Program-made: the position numbers and the translations under genes
Shown here: piece by piece, positions 12,129 to 23,332 of the stretch
Layout of the letters: each line of letters starts with the position of its first letter
Position numbering within the stretch: the stretch's first letter is position 1
Notes under the pieces: generated by a model
The model's input: only the letters and a program-made list of their open reading frames with translations
The model's database searches: none
Told to the model about the DNA's origin: nothing
Assembly (NCBI GenBank): GCA_026225945.1
Contig: JAMJFZ010000239.1
Coordinates: forward strand, 24,701,501 to 24,765,500
Direction of reading: 5' to 3'
Source: Cricetomys ansorgei
Lineage: Eukaryota > Chordata > Mammalia > Rodentia > Nesomyidae
Length of the DNA stretch: 64,000 nucleotides

Positions 12129-14189
12129 CAACACCAACACCACCACCAACAACAAAATCAGAAGAACCTTGTCATATTTGGGAAACACTTTAAGCTTCCA
12201 CAGTTTGATTTAAATTGATATGTGTCAGAGTTCATTTAATTTTGTCTCTTATACAATGTTCTTGACCTGATGTGTATCAAGAAATGCAGAGGGTGATAAA
12301 GAAATACTCAGACTCTGATTTTGATTAATGTAAAAAATTATAAAGTTTAATACAGAAGCAATGTATTGACCAGTTGCCTAGACATTGTTATAGCATAGTT
12401 TTATTGTATCTTAATTTTTGTACCATCTGGCTTTGAGAATTCATTAATGTATGAGATTCTATTACAGCATCCTTTGTGTCCTTATGCTTACAAAGGAGAA
12501 AATGACTTGAGGTGACTCTGAGCAGTGCAGTGCTTGCCTTTATTTTATATTATACTACTTGTGGAGCTAGGTAGAGCCTTAATTTCTACATCGTATATAT
12601 GATTTGTCTCCTGCTTCTTTTAGGCAAGGTAGTTAATGCTACCATTATAGCTGCTATAAGATTCAATTCACAAAGTTCAGTGAGAGGGCAAAAATCCAGT
12701 CTGCCCTTAGGAGTGACTCTTTTTGTAACCCAAGGGCATGTCTCTAAGTCACATAAAATACATATTAACTGAGCAGTAATGGCATTTTCTCTTGGAAAGC
12801 CAACGTTTTCCCTTATCCTGAGGATTCTTTAATATCAAGTATTATATGCTATATTCCCACCATGGATATGCCTGCAATCTGAACTTTTATTCAGTTTCTC
12901 ATGTTGTCACTACAGACTAAACATATTAAAGGTAAATTAGATAACATTGAAAATAATACTTTCATCCCAATAAATATTAATTTAATATCCTGTTAAATAC
13001 AATGATTTCAGAGGATACAACATCTTAACAAATATCTAATAAGGATTTTTAAAAGAGTGACACAAAATATTATGTTACTGCCTGTTTGACAACTATATGG
13101 GTATATAAGCTGCATTTCAGTCTATTCAAGGTTAGAAGAAATTGATTGACATATATCCACTAGTTTTTCTGAGAGCCCATGTCTGACATTTATGGACCCC
13201 CACGAAATTGCTATAGTAAGACATGAGAAAACAAATTATTTAAGCCTCAAATATCATGCTTTCAGATGTTGAAAGGTGATCTATTCATTTGAAAAACAAA
13301 CTATCATTTTCTGTTTTTCATCCAATCAATATTATCTGGAAGAATTACAGATGTAATTCCATATGTTAATGAGTCTGTTTGAAGAAGATCATATGAGAAT
13401 CAAGTTTGTGTAAAGTACTTCCTGTGTCAACAACTACTATCCAGTGATTCAAAGCTACTGTCAAGGTCCACTTCTCGGTAAGTGTCATTAACCTAGCAAA
13501 TGAATTATTAATATTTGATAAAGCACATTAGCAACACCCTATACTTCTGCAGCAGGATAAATGATAATTTCCTAAAATGACAAAAAAGTCAATCTGAAAC
13601 TTAGAACATATCTAGTCTCTGTGCAAAGAGATATTTACAAGTTGAGAAGCTAAAACTCCATTTAAATGTCTTAGTTTAAAAGTCTTAACAATCATTTTTT
13701 CGAAGTAATGTATATTTTTTGTATATCTCATAGAATTCCTTTCCCAGCTAAGAGAATAATGGCAAGAAATAAGTAAGTTTTACCTAATGGTGATTCATTT
13801 TATCTAATGATGCAAGTAAAATTGGTCTTTATTTTATATTTCACATAATTTTACATGTTTTAATATACAGGAACTAAAGCCTACTTTTACTAATTGCTTG
13901 TTGTTGTATCCAAGTATTTTGTTTCAGACATGTCACAGAATTGTAATCATGTAGAATTTATAGTGATAGTTGCATCACACTGCATTAAATAAATAAATAA
14001 AAGAATTAAACTTAAAATTCAGTTAGATTTTTTGGTAGACTAGTACCTCAAGTGAAAGACAGCCACAGGCAAAAATAGAAAACAGGTTTTCTTGATTACT
14101 AATGAACACAGTAATTGTTTTTCATGTAAGTGCTATTCATTTGTCAAAATAATAGCATTATATACCTTTATATTTAAAATTTAGGACAT
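12129..14189. other. Unique AT-rich sequence, no gene
   Basis: About 2 kb with no recognisable gene or interspersed repeat; a short AAAT run lies at 13986-14003. Nothing else can be supported. Confidence 0.55.
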
Positions 14190-14374
14190 GCTGGGTAGTA
14201 GTGATGCACACCTTTAATCCCAGCACTCAGGAGACAGAAGTAGGCAAATATCTGTGAGTTGGAAGCCAGCCTGATCCACAGAGTGCGTTCCAGGACACCC
14301 AGATTCACAGCAAAGAAACTTTGTCTCTAAAACAACAACAAATAATAAAACAAAACAAACAAACAAACAAAAAG
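14190..14374 (+). mobile_element. B1 SINE with A-rich tail
   Basis: A nearly full B1: 'ctgggtagtagtgatgcac', 'ctttaatcccagcactcagg', 'ctgtgagttggaagccagcc', 'tgatccacagagtgcgttcc' and 'gaaactttgtctctaaaac', then a long AAC/AAAC tail to 14374. Substitutions put it well below consensus. The A-box and B-box positions are still discernible. Confidence 0.9.
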
Positions 14375-14619
14375 AATGAACAAAAAATTAAAACTTAGGA
14401 CATTAAAGTGACAAAACAGTGTTTCTTTGTTGGCTGGCTTAGAACATAGCTATAATCTTAAAACAAGATGTAATACATTTCCAGAAAAGATTTAAAGATA
14501 TATTGATGGAAATATGCACTCAATAAATAAACTTGCAAGAGTAGACAATAAGTCATTAGATAAAAGCAGACTCAGAGTTCTTAACAATTTCCTAAGCCTA
14601 CCTCAATATATAGAAAAAC

Positions 14620-14651
<32 letters not shown>

Positions 14652-15559
14652 AACCCTGAAGTTATGCTAAGGGACACAACGTTCAAATGCTTTATTAAGC
14701 TTGTTTGGCAAAATCCTGCTGATCCTTGATTTTCATGAACTTGAATTTTCTAAAAAATCCGTCTTAACTTTTCAATAAATTAGATATGAATTAAAAATAT
14801 TCTTGTCATCTTTTCTGTACTGTTGAGCATTGATGTATTCATCACATGTTCCTTTGGAGATGGAATGATCATATTTCTATTGCTAAAAGTTAAAAAATTA
14901 TGAATATTTTCATAAGCTTGTGGTCAATAAGCCTTATTATAGATAAGAATTCTGTGCCTGAAACATTTTTCTCCAGGTACCTATTAATCTGACATGTTAT
15001 GTTAACAAGTCCTTTGTTATTGAAGGATTGTTTTACTTCTGAAAGAAATACAGATGATTATGAGGAATTATTGTGCTGTAAGCTCCCAAGATTTATTTCT
15101 ATTTATAAAACAGTCTTAGGACATTTGCTAACTCCTTCTGATCTGTTTCTTTTAAAAATATGTTATTTTATCGTGTTTGAGTTTGATGATTTATTTAATG
15201 CTTCAATTGACATGATCAAGGCCATTAAACCTCTTTAAATATTGTTTTAGCTATACCCCACAGACTATGATAAGACGTGTTCATAAGTGCTTTGGAGTCT
15301 TTTGTTAATTTTGAATAAATTGTGTTTACAAGTCAAAGTTCTGTTGGGCAAATAGATCCAGTTTAAGTGTAATGGAGCTATTATAAATATTTTAGGAATT
15401 AGAACTTAAACACTGGAATAAATGTTTTGAAACTAATTGAAGGATTAGATAAATCATTAACTAGTATTCCTGCATCAATGTGGGAAAAGTTAGAGCTTAA
15501 AAAAATTCATTGTGTCCATTTCTGTAACAAATGCTTTCCTGAGAGCTTGAAATGGCAGA
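14375..15559. other. Unique AT-rich sequence, no gene
   Basis: No gene seen. It contains an AAAAC-type simple repeat at 14622-14652 and a possible antisense L1 scrap at 15215-15325. The 79-codon frame at 14999-15238 has no recognisable domain. Confidence 0.5.
15215..15325 (-). mobile_element. Possible old L1 ORF2 fragment, antisense
   Basis: The phrase 'ttttagctataccccacag' and the following text resemble the antisense of mammalian L1 ORF2 ('tttagctgtgtcccagagatt' region). It is short and diverged, so the assignment is weak. Confidence 0.3.
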
Positions 15560-15566
15560 CATACAC

Positions 15567-15599
<33 letters not shown>

Positions 15600-15819
15600 A
15601 AGAGAGAGAGAAAGAGACTGAGAGAGAGGGAGAGAAAGAAATACAGATAAGCAGACACATACACACACACAAAGAGAGAGAGAGAGAGAGATAAGCAGAC
15701 CCAGATAGATACATACACACATATACATGCACAATACACATACACAACACATGCAAATGAGCGTGCACGTACATACACACACACACACACACACACACAT
15801 ACACACACACACACACACC
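15560..15819. repeat. Compound (CA)n/(GA)n microsatellite
   Basis: Alternating CA blocks (15563-15600, 15657-15671, 15775-15819) and GA blocks (15600-15645, 15672-15691), joined by two 'ataagcagac' linkers and CATA-rich spacers. Overlapping open frames of 105-128 codons in several minus-strand frames translate to Cys-Val-rich and Ser-Leu-rich strings and are artefacts of this repeat. The repeated linker suggests one round of internal duplication. Confidence 0.95.
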
Positions 15820-16086
15820 AAGGCTACATTTACAAAGTCAGCAAGGAAGAGATAAATACAAAGCTTGGCTGCATTACTGAACTTTTGAAACATGTGACCT
15901 TGTGCTGAGAGTTCACATGTGTTTTAGAACATTTCAAATGAGAGTGGCAAATCCATGGCTTAGAGGAAAAAAATCGAAGTCAGTTGTACTGCAATCCATC
16001 TGAAGCTCTCCCTCACTGTGCTCTGTTTCAAAGTACAGCTCCTCTGGGCCTCAGCTTTTTATTTTACCATGAATAGGCTAAGAATT

Positions 16087-16440
16087 CTCTGTTGCCTATT
16101 TTTACATCAACTTGTCACAAGCTAGAGTCCTCTGAAAGGAGGGAATCTTAATTGAGAAAATGCCTTCAGAAGATTGAGCTGTTGGCAAGCCTTTAAGGCA
16201 TTGATGTGGAAGGTTCCATCACATTGCAGTTGACCACCCTGGGATTGTGGTCCTGGGTTTGATAAGAAAGTCAGATGAGCAAGCCATAACCAGCCAGTAA
16301 CAAGCCAGTAAGCAGCTCTCCCCAATGGCCTCTGTATCAATTCCTGCCTCCAGGTTCCTACTCAGTTTGAATTCCTACCTCATTTGTCCTCAATGGATTG
16401 TGATTCAGAAAATATAAGCCAAATAAACCCTTTCCTCCCT
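16087..16440 (+). mobile_element. Rodent hAT-like nonautonomous DNA repeat
   Basis: This follows a rodent family from its 5' end ('catcaacttgtcacaagc', 'gagtcctctgaaaggaggga', 'aattgagaaaatgcctt') through 'ggtcctgggtttgataagaa', 'agcaagccagtaagcagc' and 'tcctgcctccaggttcctac' to 'ataagccaaataaacccttt'. The last 50 bases of the family (the 'atcacagcaat' end) are absent. I believe it belongs with the hAT-Charlie-related rodent repeats (RCHARR1/URR1), but the exact name is uncertain. It is noncoding. Confidence 0.75.
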
Positions 16441-19400
16441 ACAACCCACCCCTAACAAAAGAAAGCACAAGAGACGTCAATGGGACACCCACATAGGATA
16501 TTCAAAACTGGAGATGCTACCAAGGCTATCCTGAAAGGTGTTCCTGCCTGAAAGCACACATCCTCCTGAGCCAGGTACTATGGTAGGGTATAGATTCTCA
16601 CTGAGAAGAATCAGTCATCAGGAATCGCTACTGGACCAGCAGCAGACTTCATACAAGTTCCATTCTTGACTGATCTTGTCCAGGTTTATATGAGAAATTT
16701 ATATTCCAAAAACTGTGACTAGGAATTGATTAAGCTGACATAGACTCCTTTAGAAAGGAAACAAGCCTAGTTTCTTAATTATGAGTTATTATTGATTCCC
16801 AAACATGACACACTAATAACAGAATATATTTGCAATATTCCATTATTCAAAGTTAATTATTATTGGTTAGCAGATCTTTTAAATTGGGAAGTTATATAAT
16901 TTTCTGCCAATGTTTAATATTTCCCAGACTTTCTTTATAACTTCCATTTATCATCATTATTTAAAGCTGCTCTGTTATATAACTATAGCTTTATAAACAT
17001 AACTTCTTCAGTGTGACTTTGTGAATGGGCAGAATGTCATTTTAAAAGCTAATAATCAGAGATGTTCAAAACTTTTAGTAATTTAGCTACTTCTCACTAT
17101 ATTTAATAAGTTGTACTTGATTGTACAATGAACATCATCATGCTCAAAAGAGTTTATGGTATGGTAGTGAAAATTTAAAGCAAATTAAAACTGGCCTCAT
17201 TCCTGTGTATAAATATCAACTGAAATTTACTTTTTGAGTCTAAGGATAACTCATTCTGTTGATGAAAATGGTCAAACATTGGCATTAGTTCTCCCTGAGC
17301 TCTGGAAAAAATGAGGATGTAGACTTGATTCTCACTGTTTATTAAACACTATTGTGTTTCATAACTTTGATGGGTAAATTTTAATGTGTTTAAAATTATA
17401 GCCCCAGTTTTCTCACTGAAAATTAATGAGAGAGCTCCTTCTTTTACATTGCTATTATGAGATGAAAAGATTGATGTGTATAAAAATTATCAAAGTATAT
17501 TTTCAGTATGTAAGGGAAGTATCTTATTATTTGGAGAGAAGAAAAGCATATTGCTGTCCGTATCTTTAATCCTTATATGTTCGGTAACCAATAAATGCAC
17601 TGTATATGTTTCTTGTTAAAGATTATAAACACTTAATCTGAAATTTTGTGTCTGAGGTGTAAGAACCTAGTTCTTAAAACAAGTATGCTTACTATAACCT
17701 AATTTCAGGTTGTAGAAAAGATATCCCAGGCATTTGCCAAAAAGTCTTCCTTAGTAATGGTGGAAATCCACAGATGTAAAAGTCAACACCAGTTCCTTAA
17801 GTATGGGTTCTGTAAAGCAAATTCCTTACAAGTAACACAGTGTGGAAAAAGTGGACATAACCCCCACTCTGTTTGGGCAAGTAAGGTTAATAATAGCAAC
17901 GGGAAATCTTGATCTTCTCCTAGACACCTGATATGGCACATTAATTGCCATGATTTTCCTCTGAAGATTTGTAACTTCTGTCTCATGAGAAAAGAGCATA
18001 ACAAGAGTCATGAGCTAGAGCATTCTATAAAGTACCTGCTTAGTTATCAGCAAAGGTCATCAAAAACATGGGGACATATGAAAAGCTCACACTCAATAGC
18101 AGGTCAAAGGAACATAGTGACTAATTGTAAGAAATCCTGGGTGAAAGTTTGTAAATGACTTAAAGTCAAATACTGTAACATCTGAATAATAATGCATTCA
18201 GTGTAATTAATGTTACTATATCATCCTCAATGATGAACTAATTGTGAAAACACACCACACTGATGTAAATGATAATGATCATAATTCCGATGGTTACAGG
18301 ACAAAATTTTCTGAACAATTATCTAAACCTTACTGTAAATCAGCTATTCTAAAATTAAAATTTTATTAAGAAATTTCAAATAAAACAATCCAGGGAACCA
18401 TGTGTGACACATAAAGGTTCACAAATCACATATTCTACATGCATACTTGGAACTTTGAGTCTGCATTTAACCATTTATTCTAATTGCATTCATAAACAAA
18501 TAGAATGATCCAGAAAAGGATGAACATTTCTGGAAATTTAACATAAAAAATATCCATCATCTCCTTCTTCATGCAGGTCAAATCTAGTGGCAGACGAGCC
18601 TGCAAGTGTAAGAATGCTCCCAGTACATTGATGACATCTCTGAGGAATAGTAATGAACTCTGAATGGGAGAAGGATTTGTGCTGATACACGCAGCACACA
18701 GGTTATCCCAAGCAGAGAGGAAACAGTTTTGACATGGCTCCTTACCAAGGGAATGAATGGTACTGTCACACAGCTATTCCTATGCACTCTCTTTGGAGGC
18801 AGTTTCTCTTGCTGGAACTATTCATGAGTTTTCTCATACTGAAAAACTAAAAAGCAAACCAACAAAACAACTTCCTTCTTCTTTCTCTTCCTTATCCCCT
18901 TCCATTCCATCTTTCTCCAACCCTTTCTAGTGTTCCCTTCTACTTTGCCATAATTTACTCTTTGTTGTCTCTCACCCATTTTATACCCGTTTCAATCTTC
19001 CACACTCCCTAGGACTCCTGCTTCCTACCTTTCCTCTCTCCTCCTGTTGCTTTTTCATTGCCTTTGCTCTTAGGACCTGTTCAGAGAAGAGTCCAGAAGA
19101 GTGTCAGCCATTATAATTTCATCACCATATTTAGCTGGATTTGAGGTAAGCACCATACCTTTCAGAGGTTAGATATGTCTGTTTGCCTTTTCTCCTTCTG
19201 GGTCTGATGATCAATATAAACCATTTAGAGAATACAAGAACAAAAATGTAAAAATAGGAAATATGTAATTGAAAACAAAACTCGGATGTGCAAGGTTATA
19301 AAAATGATTTTATTTCTGACAGATCTCTGGTTTCTATCCATTTCCTGATTATGTGGTCAAAGGCAACATGTCATTGTTGCCTTTAATAACAGCAGTCATG

Positions 19401-21305
19401 CTTCCCTATGGCTAAACTTCTCCCTTGCTGAAATTCAAGCATTTTGGATGATGTTTTTACTCGTTGTATTCTCCGGATGTCTATGGAGCACAATTAATTC
19501 CAGGATATTGTCAAAAATAACTGTTCTTTGAATACAACATAATAGAATTTATGGCGTCCTTGTATTAAATAATCTCATATTCTGTTGATCATTCCGATTC
19601 AAAACATCTTTCCAAAAACTTTGGAACTGACACCAGGGTATAGTTAAAGATTTGTGAGGGCTGGAGCTTTAGCTAGCTTTAGCTAACTGGTGTGGAATTT
19701 GTGGGCAGACAACCACATGTGCTGTGTGCACTACTGTGTAATCTGACCACTCACCAGGTGGACTCAATGTCACAATGCCGTGATTAGTTCTGAGAACCGC
19801 TTGAGTCTCAGGGAGAAGATACTTTTCATGTTTATTACACTGTTTCACCTTGTGGATAATTTAATATTCAAGCTGTGTAAGACTAAATAGCTCAGCACAG
19901 CTGGTGGGGAGTCTTGCTATTTCTCGCTTTCCTCTTATCTGTGCAATTTTAATAATTGGGAACCTAAAAGCGGTATGGTAAATGAATAAAATTATTCAAG
20001 GAATACATGAATTTGGCATCATCAATGAGAAGCTTAAATCAGTTTTCTTGAACTATAGGCCACAGTGCTATCTAAATGGAATGCTGGAGTTGAAGCCAAT
20101 TCATTGCATGTTTGCCTCTGCAATTATGAGATACCAGGTCAACGGGACTGTTCAGAGCCTGTGTTTTATGGCTTGAATGATTCTGGAGAATTTGTATTTA
20201 GTCCTAGAACAGTATTTATTCTCTTCCTTTGAAGAACTACACATTTCAAAAGAATAATTTTCTATGTTGGGTAAGGAAAGCAACAACTAATTAAGCAAAA
20301 TTGTGCTTTTTGTACCTTTGACTTCCAAACCCCAGAAATATATTTTACCATGCTTGGTTTACCTAAACACAATGTCCACAACTTCATATTCAATCCAGGT
20401 GTGTCAAAACACATTCTTTGTCTTTATATTGTTCAATGACTGATTTGCCTAGACTTTACGTCTTAAGTCTACCTTATTTTTTGTAATAAAAAATTATAAC
20501 TCACTCTTGATATATAGGAACTTGTCTCTAAATAGTGAAGTACATCCTATAAATAAAAAGCTTTTATATTGGTGACATGATTCAAAGTAAAAAGAATATA
20601 TTTCTATGCATTGGTTTTAAATTTTAAAATAAAGATATCTGCTAGGAAACCTTTCAGTTGCCTACATGCTTAGACTGAAGTAACTGACATCGTTTTAATC
20701 TGAAACTGTATATGAAGATCAGGACATATTTCCATTTTGTGTCTACCACTGTAATATGTGGTTTAGACATCCATAGTCAGGTTTATTTTAACTTTAACCA
20801 TAGGTGCACAGACTGTTTGAGGGTGGGGAACATCCCACGATTATCCTCATTCTAAAAATGGTCTGTCCTTTAAGATACCAATTCCCACAGTTGAAGGAGA
20901 ATGACTGAGAGACAGTCCTGCAGGGGATTCATCCAAATGAAACTGTAGATAGGAGAGATCTGGTGAATAAAATCCCTTTCCATCCTTCTTCAGGTCAGCA
21001 ACAACAGACTTAGTGACACACTAAATTTTGTCAGCACTCTGATTTCAAACATGTATTTGTATTAAATCTATACAGCTCCCATATATACCACACCTATATA
21101 GCTCAAGTTCAATGACATATTCACACTTCATTGGGCATGCATTTCCATGTAAATAGGGTGGATCTTGTCAACCTATAACTGTCATTTTAACTTTTCCTAT
21201 TCAGATATATAATTATTTGCTCACCGTCCAAAATGGTGAAATATGTGTATATATTTTCCAATCCTTTGTTTTCACCTTGCTGCATGTACCATAGTTCCTC
21301 TTTTA
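16441..21305. other. Unique sequence, no gene
   Basis: Nearly 5 kb with no recognisable gene or full interspersed repeat. It contains a pyrimidine-rich stretch at 18862-19062 and a small duplication 'tttagctagctttagcta' near 19677. The 61-73 codon frames here have no recognisable domain. Nothing else can be supported. Confidence 0.55.
18862..19062. repeat. Pyrimidine-rich low-complexity stretch
   Basis: Strong C/T bias on the plus strand ('ttccttcttctttctcttcc', 'tccattccatctttctcc', 'ctttcctctctcctcctg'). It is not a clean tandem repeat. It resembles a degraded polypyrimidine tract. Confidence 0.6.
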
Positions 21306-21440
21306 CTTCTCCTGTCCAAACCCAAACTCAGTCTAAAATGGACCGCCCCCACCAAACTCCCCATAGTGTTCCCCATATACGTGCGAGCTTCTGCGGCATA
21401 TGAACAAGAGCCGGGCACTCTTCTGCAGGACCACGAGAGT
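21306..21440. other. Small CpG-rich, GC-rich patch of unknown origin
   Basis: Six CpG dinucleotides lie within about 95 bases (21342-21436), in a window where CpG is rare; key strings are 'gaccgcccccacc', 'acgtgcgagcttctgcgg' and 'agccgggcac'. Open on both strands (97 codons plus at 21243-21536, 82 codons minus at 21272-21520), but with no recognisable domain. It could be an ERV LTR or L1 5'-end scrap, or a retained regulatory element. I do not recognise it. Confidence 0.4.
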
Positions 21441-21796
21441 TTACTTCCCCTGATTCTTGAAACTGAAAACAATGTTATTAAAAAGCAAACCAACAAACAA
21501 ACCAGCAGGTGTCCCTTCAAATTTCACATTCTGTGATCAGCTAGGAGGGTCTCATCTGCTTTCCCACTTTTCTGCTTCAACTATTGCTCAAAGCCCTAAA
21601 TATTTTGGAGGTTTGACAGACAACTATTGGGAAATCATGGATGCAAGCTAGAACACAAATCATCTCTTGTAATGAAAATAGGAATCATCTTTATGTTTTA
21701 TTGTCTTCATGTGACTCTAAACAAATTAAAATTCCCAAATGGATAAACTGATAGACAAAGGAATTTTTATAGTGAGCATGCTACTCAAACATTACC

Positions 21797-22170
21797 GTGG
21801 GTTTTAGAGTGGATTGAAGTAGAATGTTCCCCAGTGACTCATAGGCTTGAATACTTGGTCTCCGTTAATGGAACTGTTTGGGAAGGATTATGAGGTGTGG
21901 TTTTATTGGAAGAGATGTGCCACTGGGAGGAGGCTATGGACTTTCAAAAGCCTGTGCTATTCCTAGTTAGCTCTCTTTTCTTCTTTATTATATCTCAAGA
22001 TCTGCTCTCTCAGCTACTGCTCCAGCACCAGGCCTGCCTGCCTGCTGCCATGCTCCCTGTGATGGTGATTACTCTGCCCCTCTGAAACTTTTAAGTCCCT
22101 AATAAACTCTTTCTTCTGTAAGGTGCCTTGGTCATGGTGTCTTGCCACAGTAGAAAAGTAACTAAGAGAG
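21797..22170 (+). mobile_element. Rodent hAT-like DNA repeat, near full length
   Basis: The order is 'agaatgttccccagtgactc', 'aatacttggtctccg', 'aactgtttgggaaggattat', 'gaggtgtggttttattggaa', 'ctctcagctactgctccagc', 'ctgcctgcctgctgccatg', 'aataaactctttcttctg' and 'ttggtcatggtgtcttgcc', ending 'aaagtaactaagag'. This matches a very common rodent repeat that shares its 3' end with the elements at 16087 and 23281. Probably hAT-Charlie-like (URR1 class). It has no coding capacity. Confidence 0.8.
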
Positions 22171-22849
22171 TTTTCCTTGATAATCCATATCAAATTTTTC
22201 ATATATGAAATTACTTCCCACTGTCACCATTAATTTTCCTTGGTTATTCAATTGTTTCTCTCTCTGTGCAAGAAATAATTCAAAAAAACATAAAAGAAGA
22301 GAATTACAAGTAATTCCATTCATTTATAAATATATTCATGGGTAGCCAATGTTTGCTTGTCTGTACATCCATCTGGGGCTATTGTGTGTCTGTGTTCCTT
22401 TTTCTTTTTCTTTTTAATACCGATGAACTCCCATTTAGTTCACTGATTAATTGGAAATCAATCATTTTACTTGTTAGTTTACTTCTGATTTGGATTCTTT
22501 GTTTCATGTTCTGAAAACAAATACTCATACATGTCTAATGTTAAACATTCAATGACAGTGAGATTCTATAATGTATTTTGTGACCCCTCAATATTTAAAA
22601 CATTCATTCTTTTTGTAAAGTATTATTAACAAAGAGTCAAATATCTTTCTTTCAATTATGTCTTAACCTCTTCACATATCTATAATATGGAGAAGCCTGA
22701 CCACTGAAAGCTAAGTCATCTAAGGAAGACAGATGACCTCAAATATTCTTCCTTAAGTCAAGACCACAAAGCTACATAAACATGCACAGATTTGACCTCT
22801 GAAGGACTATAAAAAATGTGTTCAAAATTTGATACTGTTTAACCCTTGA
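22171..22849. other. Unique AT-rich sequence, nothing seen
   Basis: A short CTTTTT-type run is present at 22397-22415. No gene or recognisable interspersed repeat. Confidence 0.5.
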
Positions 22850-23006
22850 GCTGCGAAGTGGTGGCACACACCTTTAATCCCAGCACTCAGGAAACAGAGG
22901 CAGGCAGATCTCTTTGTGTTCCAGGTCAGCTTGGTCCACAGAGTACATTCTAGGACAGCCAGAGTTACAACAGAGAAAACCCTGTCTCAAAAAAACAAAA
23001 ACAAAA
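22850..23006 (+). mobile_element. B1 SINE, near full length
   Basis: 'gaagtggtggcacacacctt', 'taatcccagcactcagg', 'agaggcaggcagatctcttt', 'aggacagccagagttacaac' and 'aaaaccctgtctc', followed by an A-rich tail. All B1 segments are present in sense. A 61-codon minus-strand frame over it is an artefact. Confidence 0.93.
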
Positions 23007-23280
23007 TGGACACATACAAAAACAAACCTGTTTAACCAACAATTCAGATACATTTCCAAATTATAAAGCCAGTTAATTTCCCCAATTTTTGTTTTATAAA
23101 CATATTTAGTCAGTTTCCTTATTAAATTTTTTTACATGCTTACACTTTATTTTCACAAAAATTTTGCCAACTACAAAATACCAATGTACCAATATTTTAT
23201 TCATGTTTAACGCTGAATTTTTAGTATTTAACATAGAACTGTGAACTGTTGTTAGCCAGAATAATTCTTTTCCCACTTAG

Positions 23281-23332
23281 GTTGTTTTGTCAGGGTGTAT
23301 TATCACAGCAATAAGAAAAGAAACTATGATAG
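23281..23332 (+). mobile_element. 3' terminal fragment of rodent hAT-like repeat
   Basis: 'ttgtcagggtgtattatcac' followed by 'agcaataagaaaagaaacta' is the 3' end of the same repeat family found at 21797-22170. The body is missing. Confidence 0.6.

Noticed and set aside
15490..15893. Overlapping 105-128 codon frames on the minus strand
   Set aside because: They translate the CA/GA microsatellite into Cys-Val and Ser-Leu repeats in several frames at once; this is low-complexity DNA, not a gene.
21243..21536. CpG island with a first exon
   Set aside because: The patch is only about 100 bases, far below a CpG island, and no splice donor or downstream exon can be defended.
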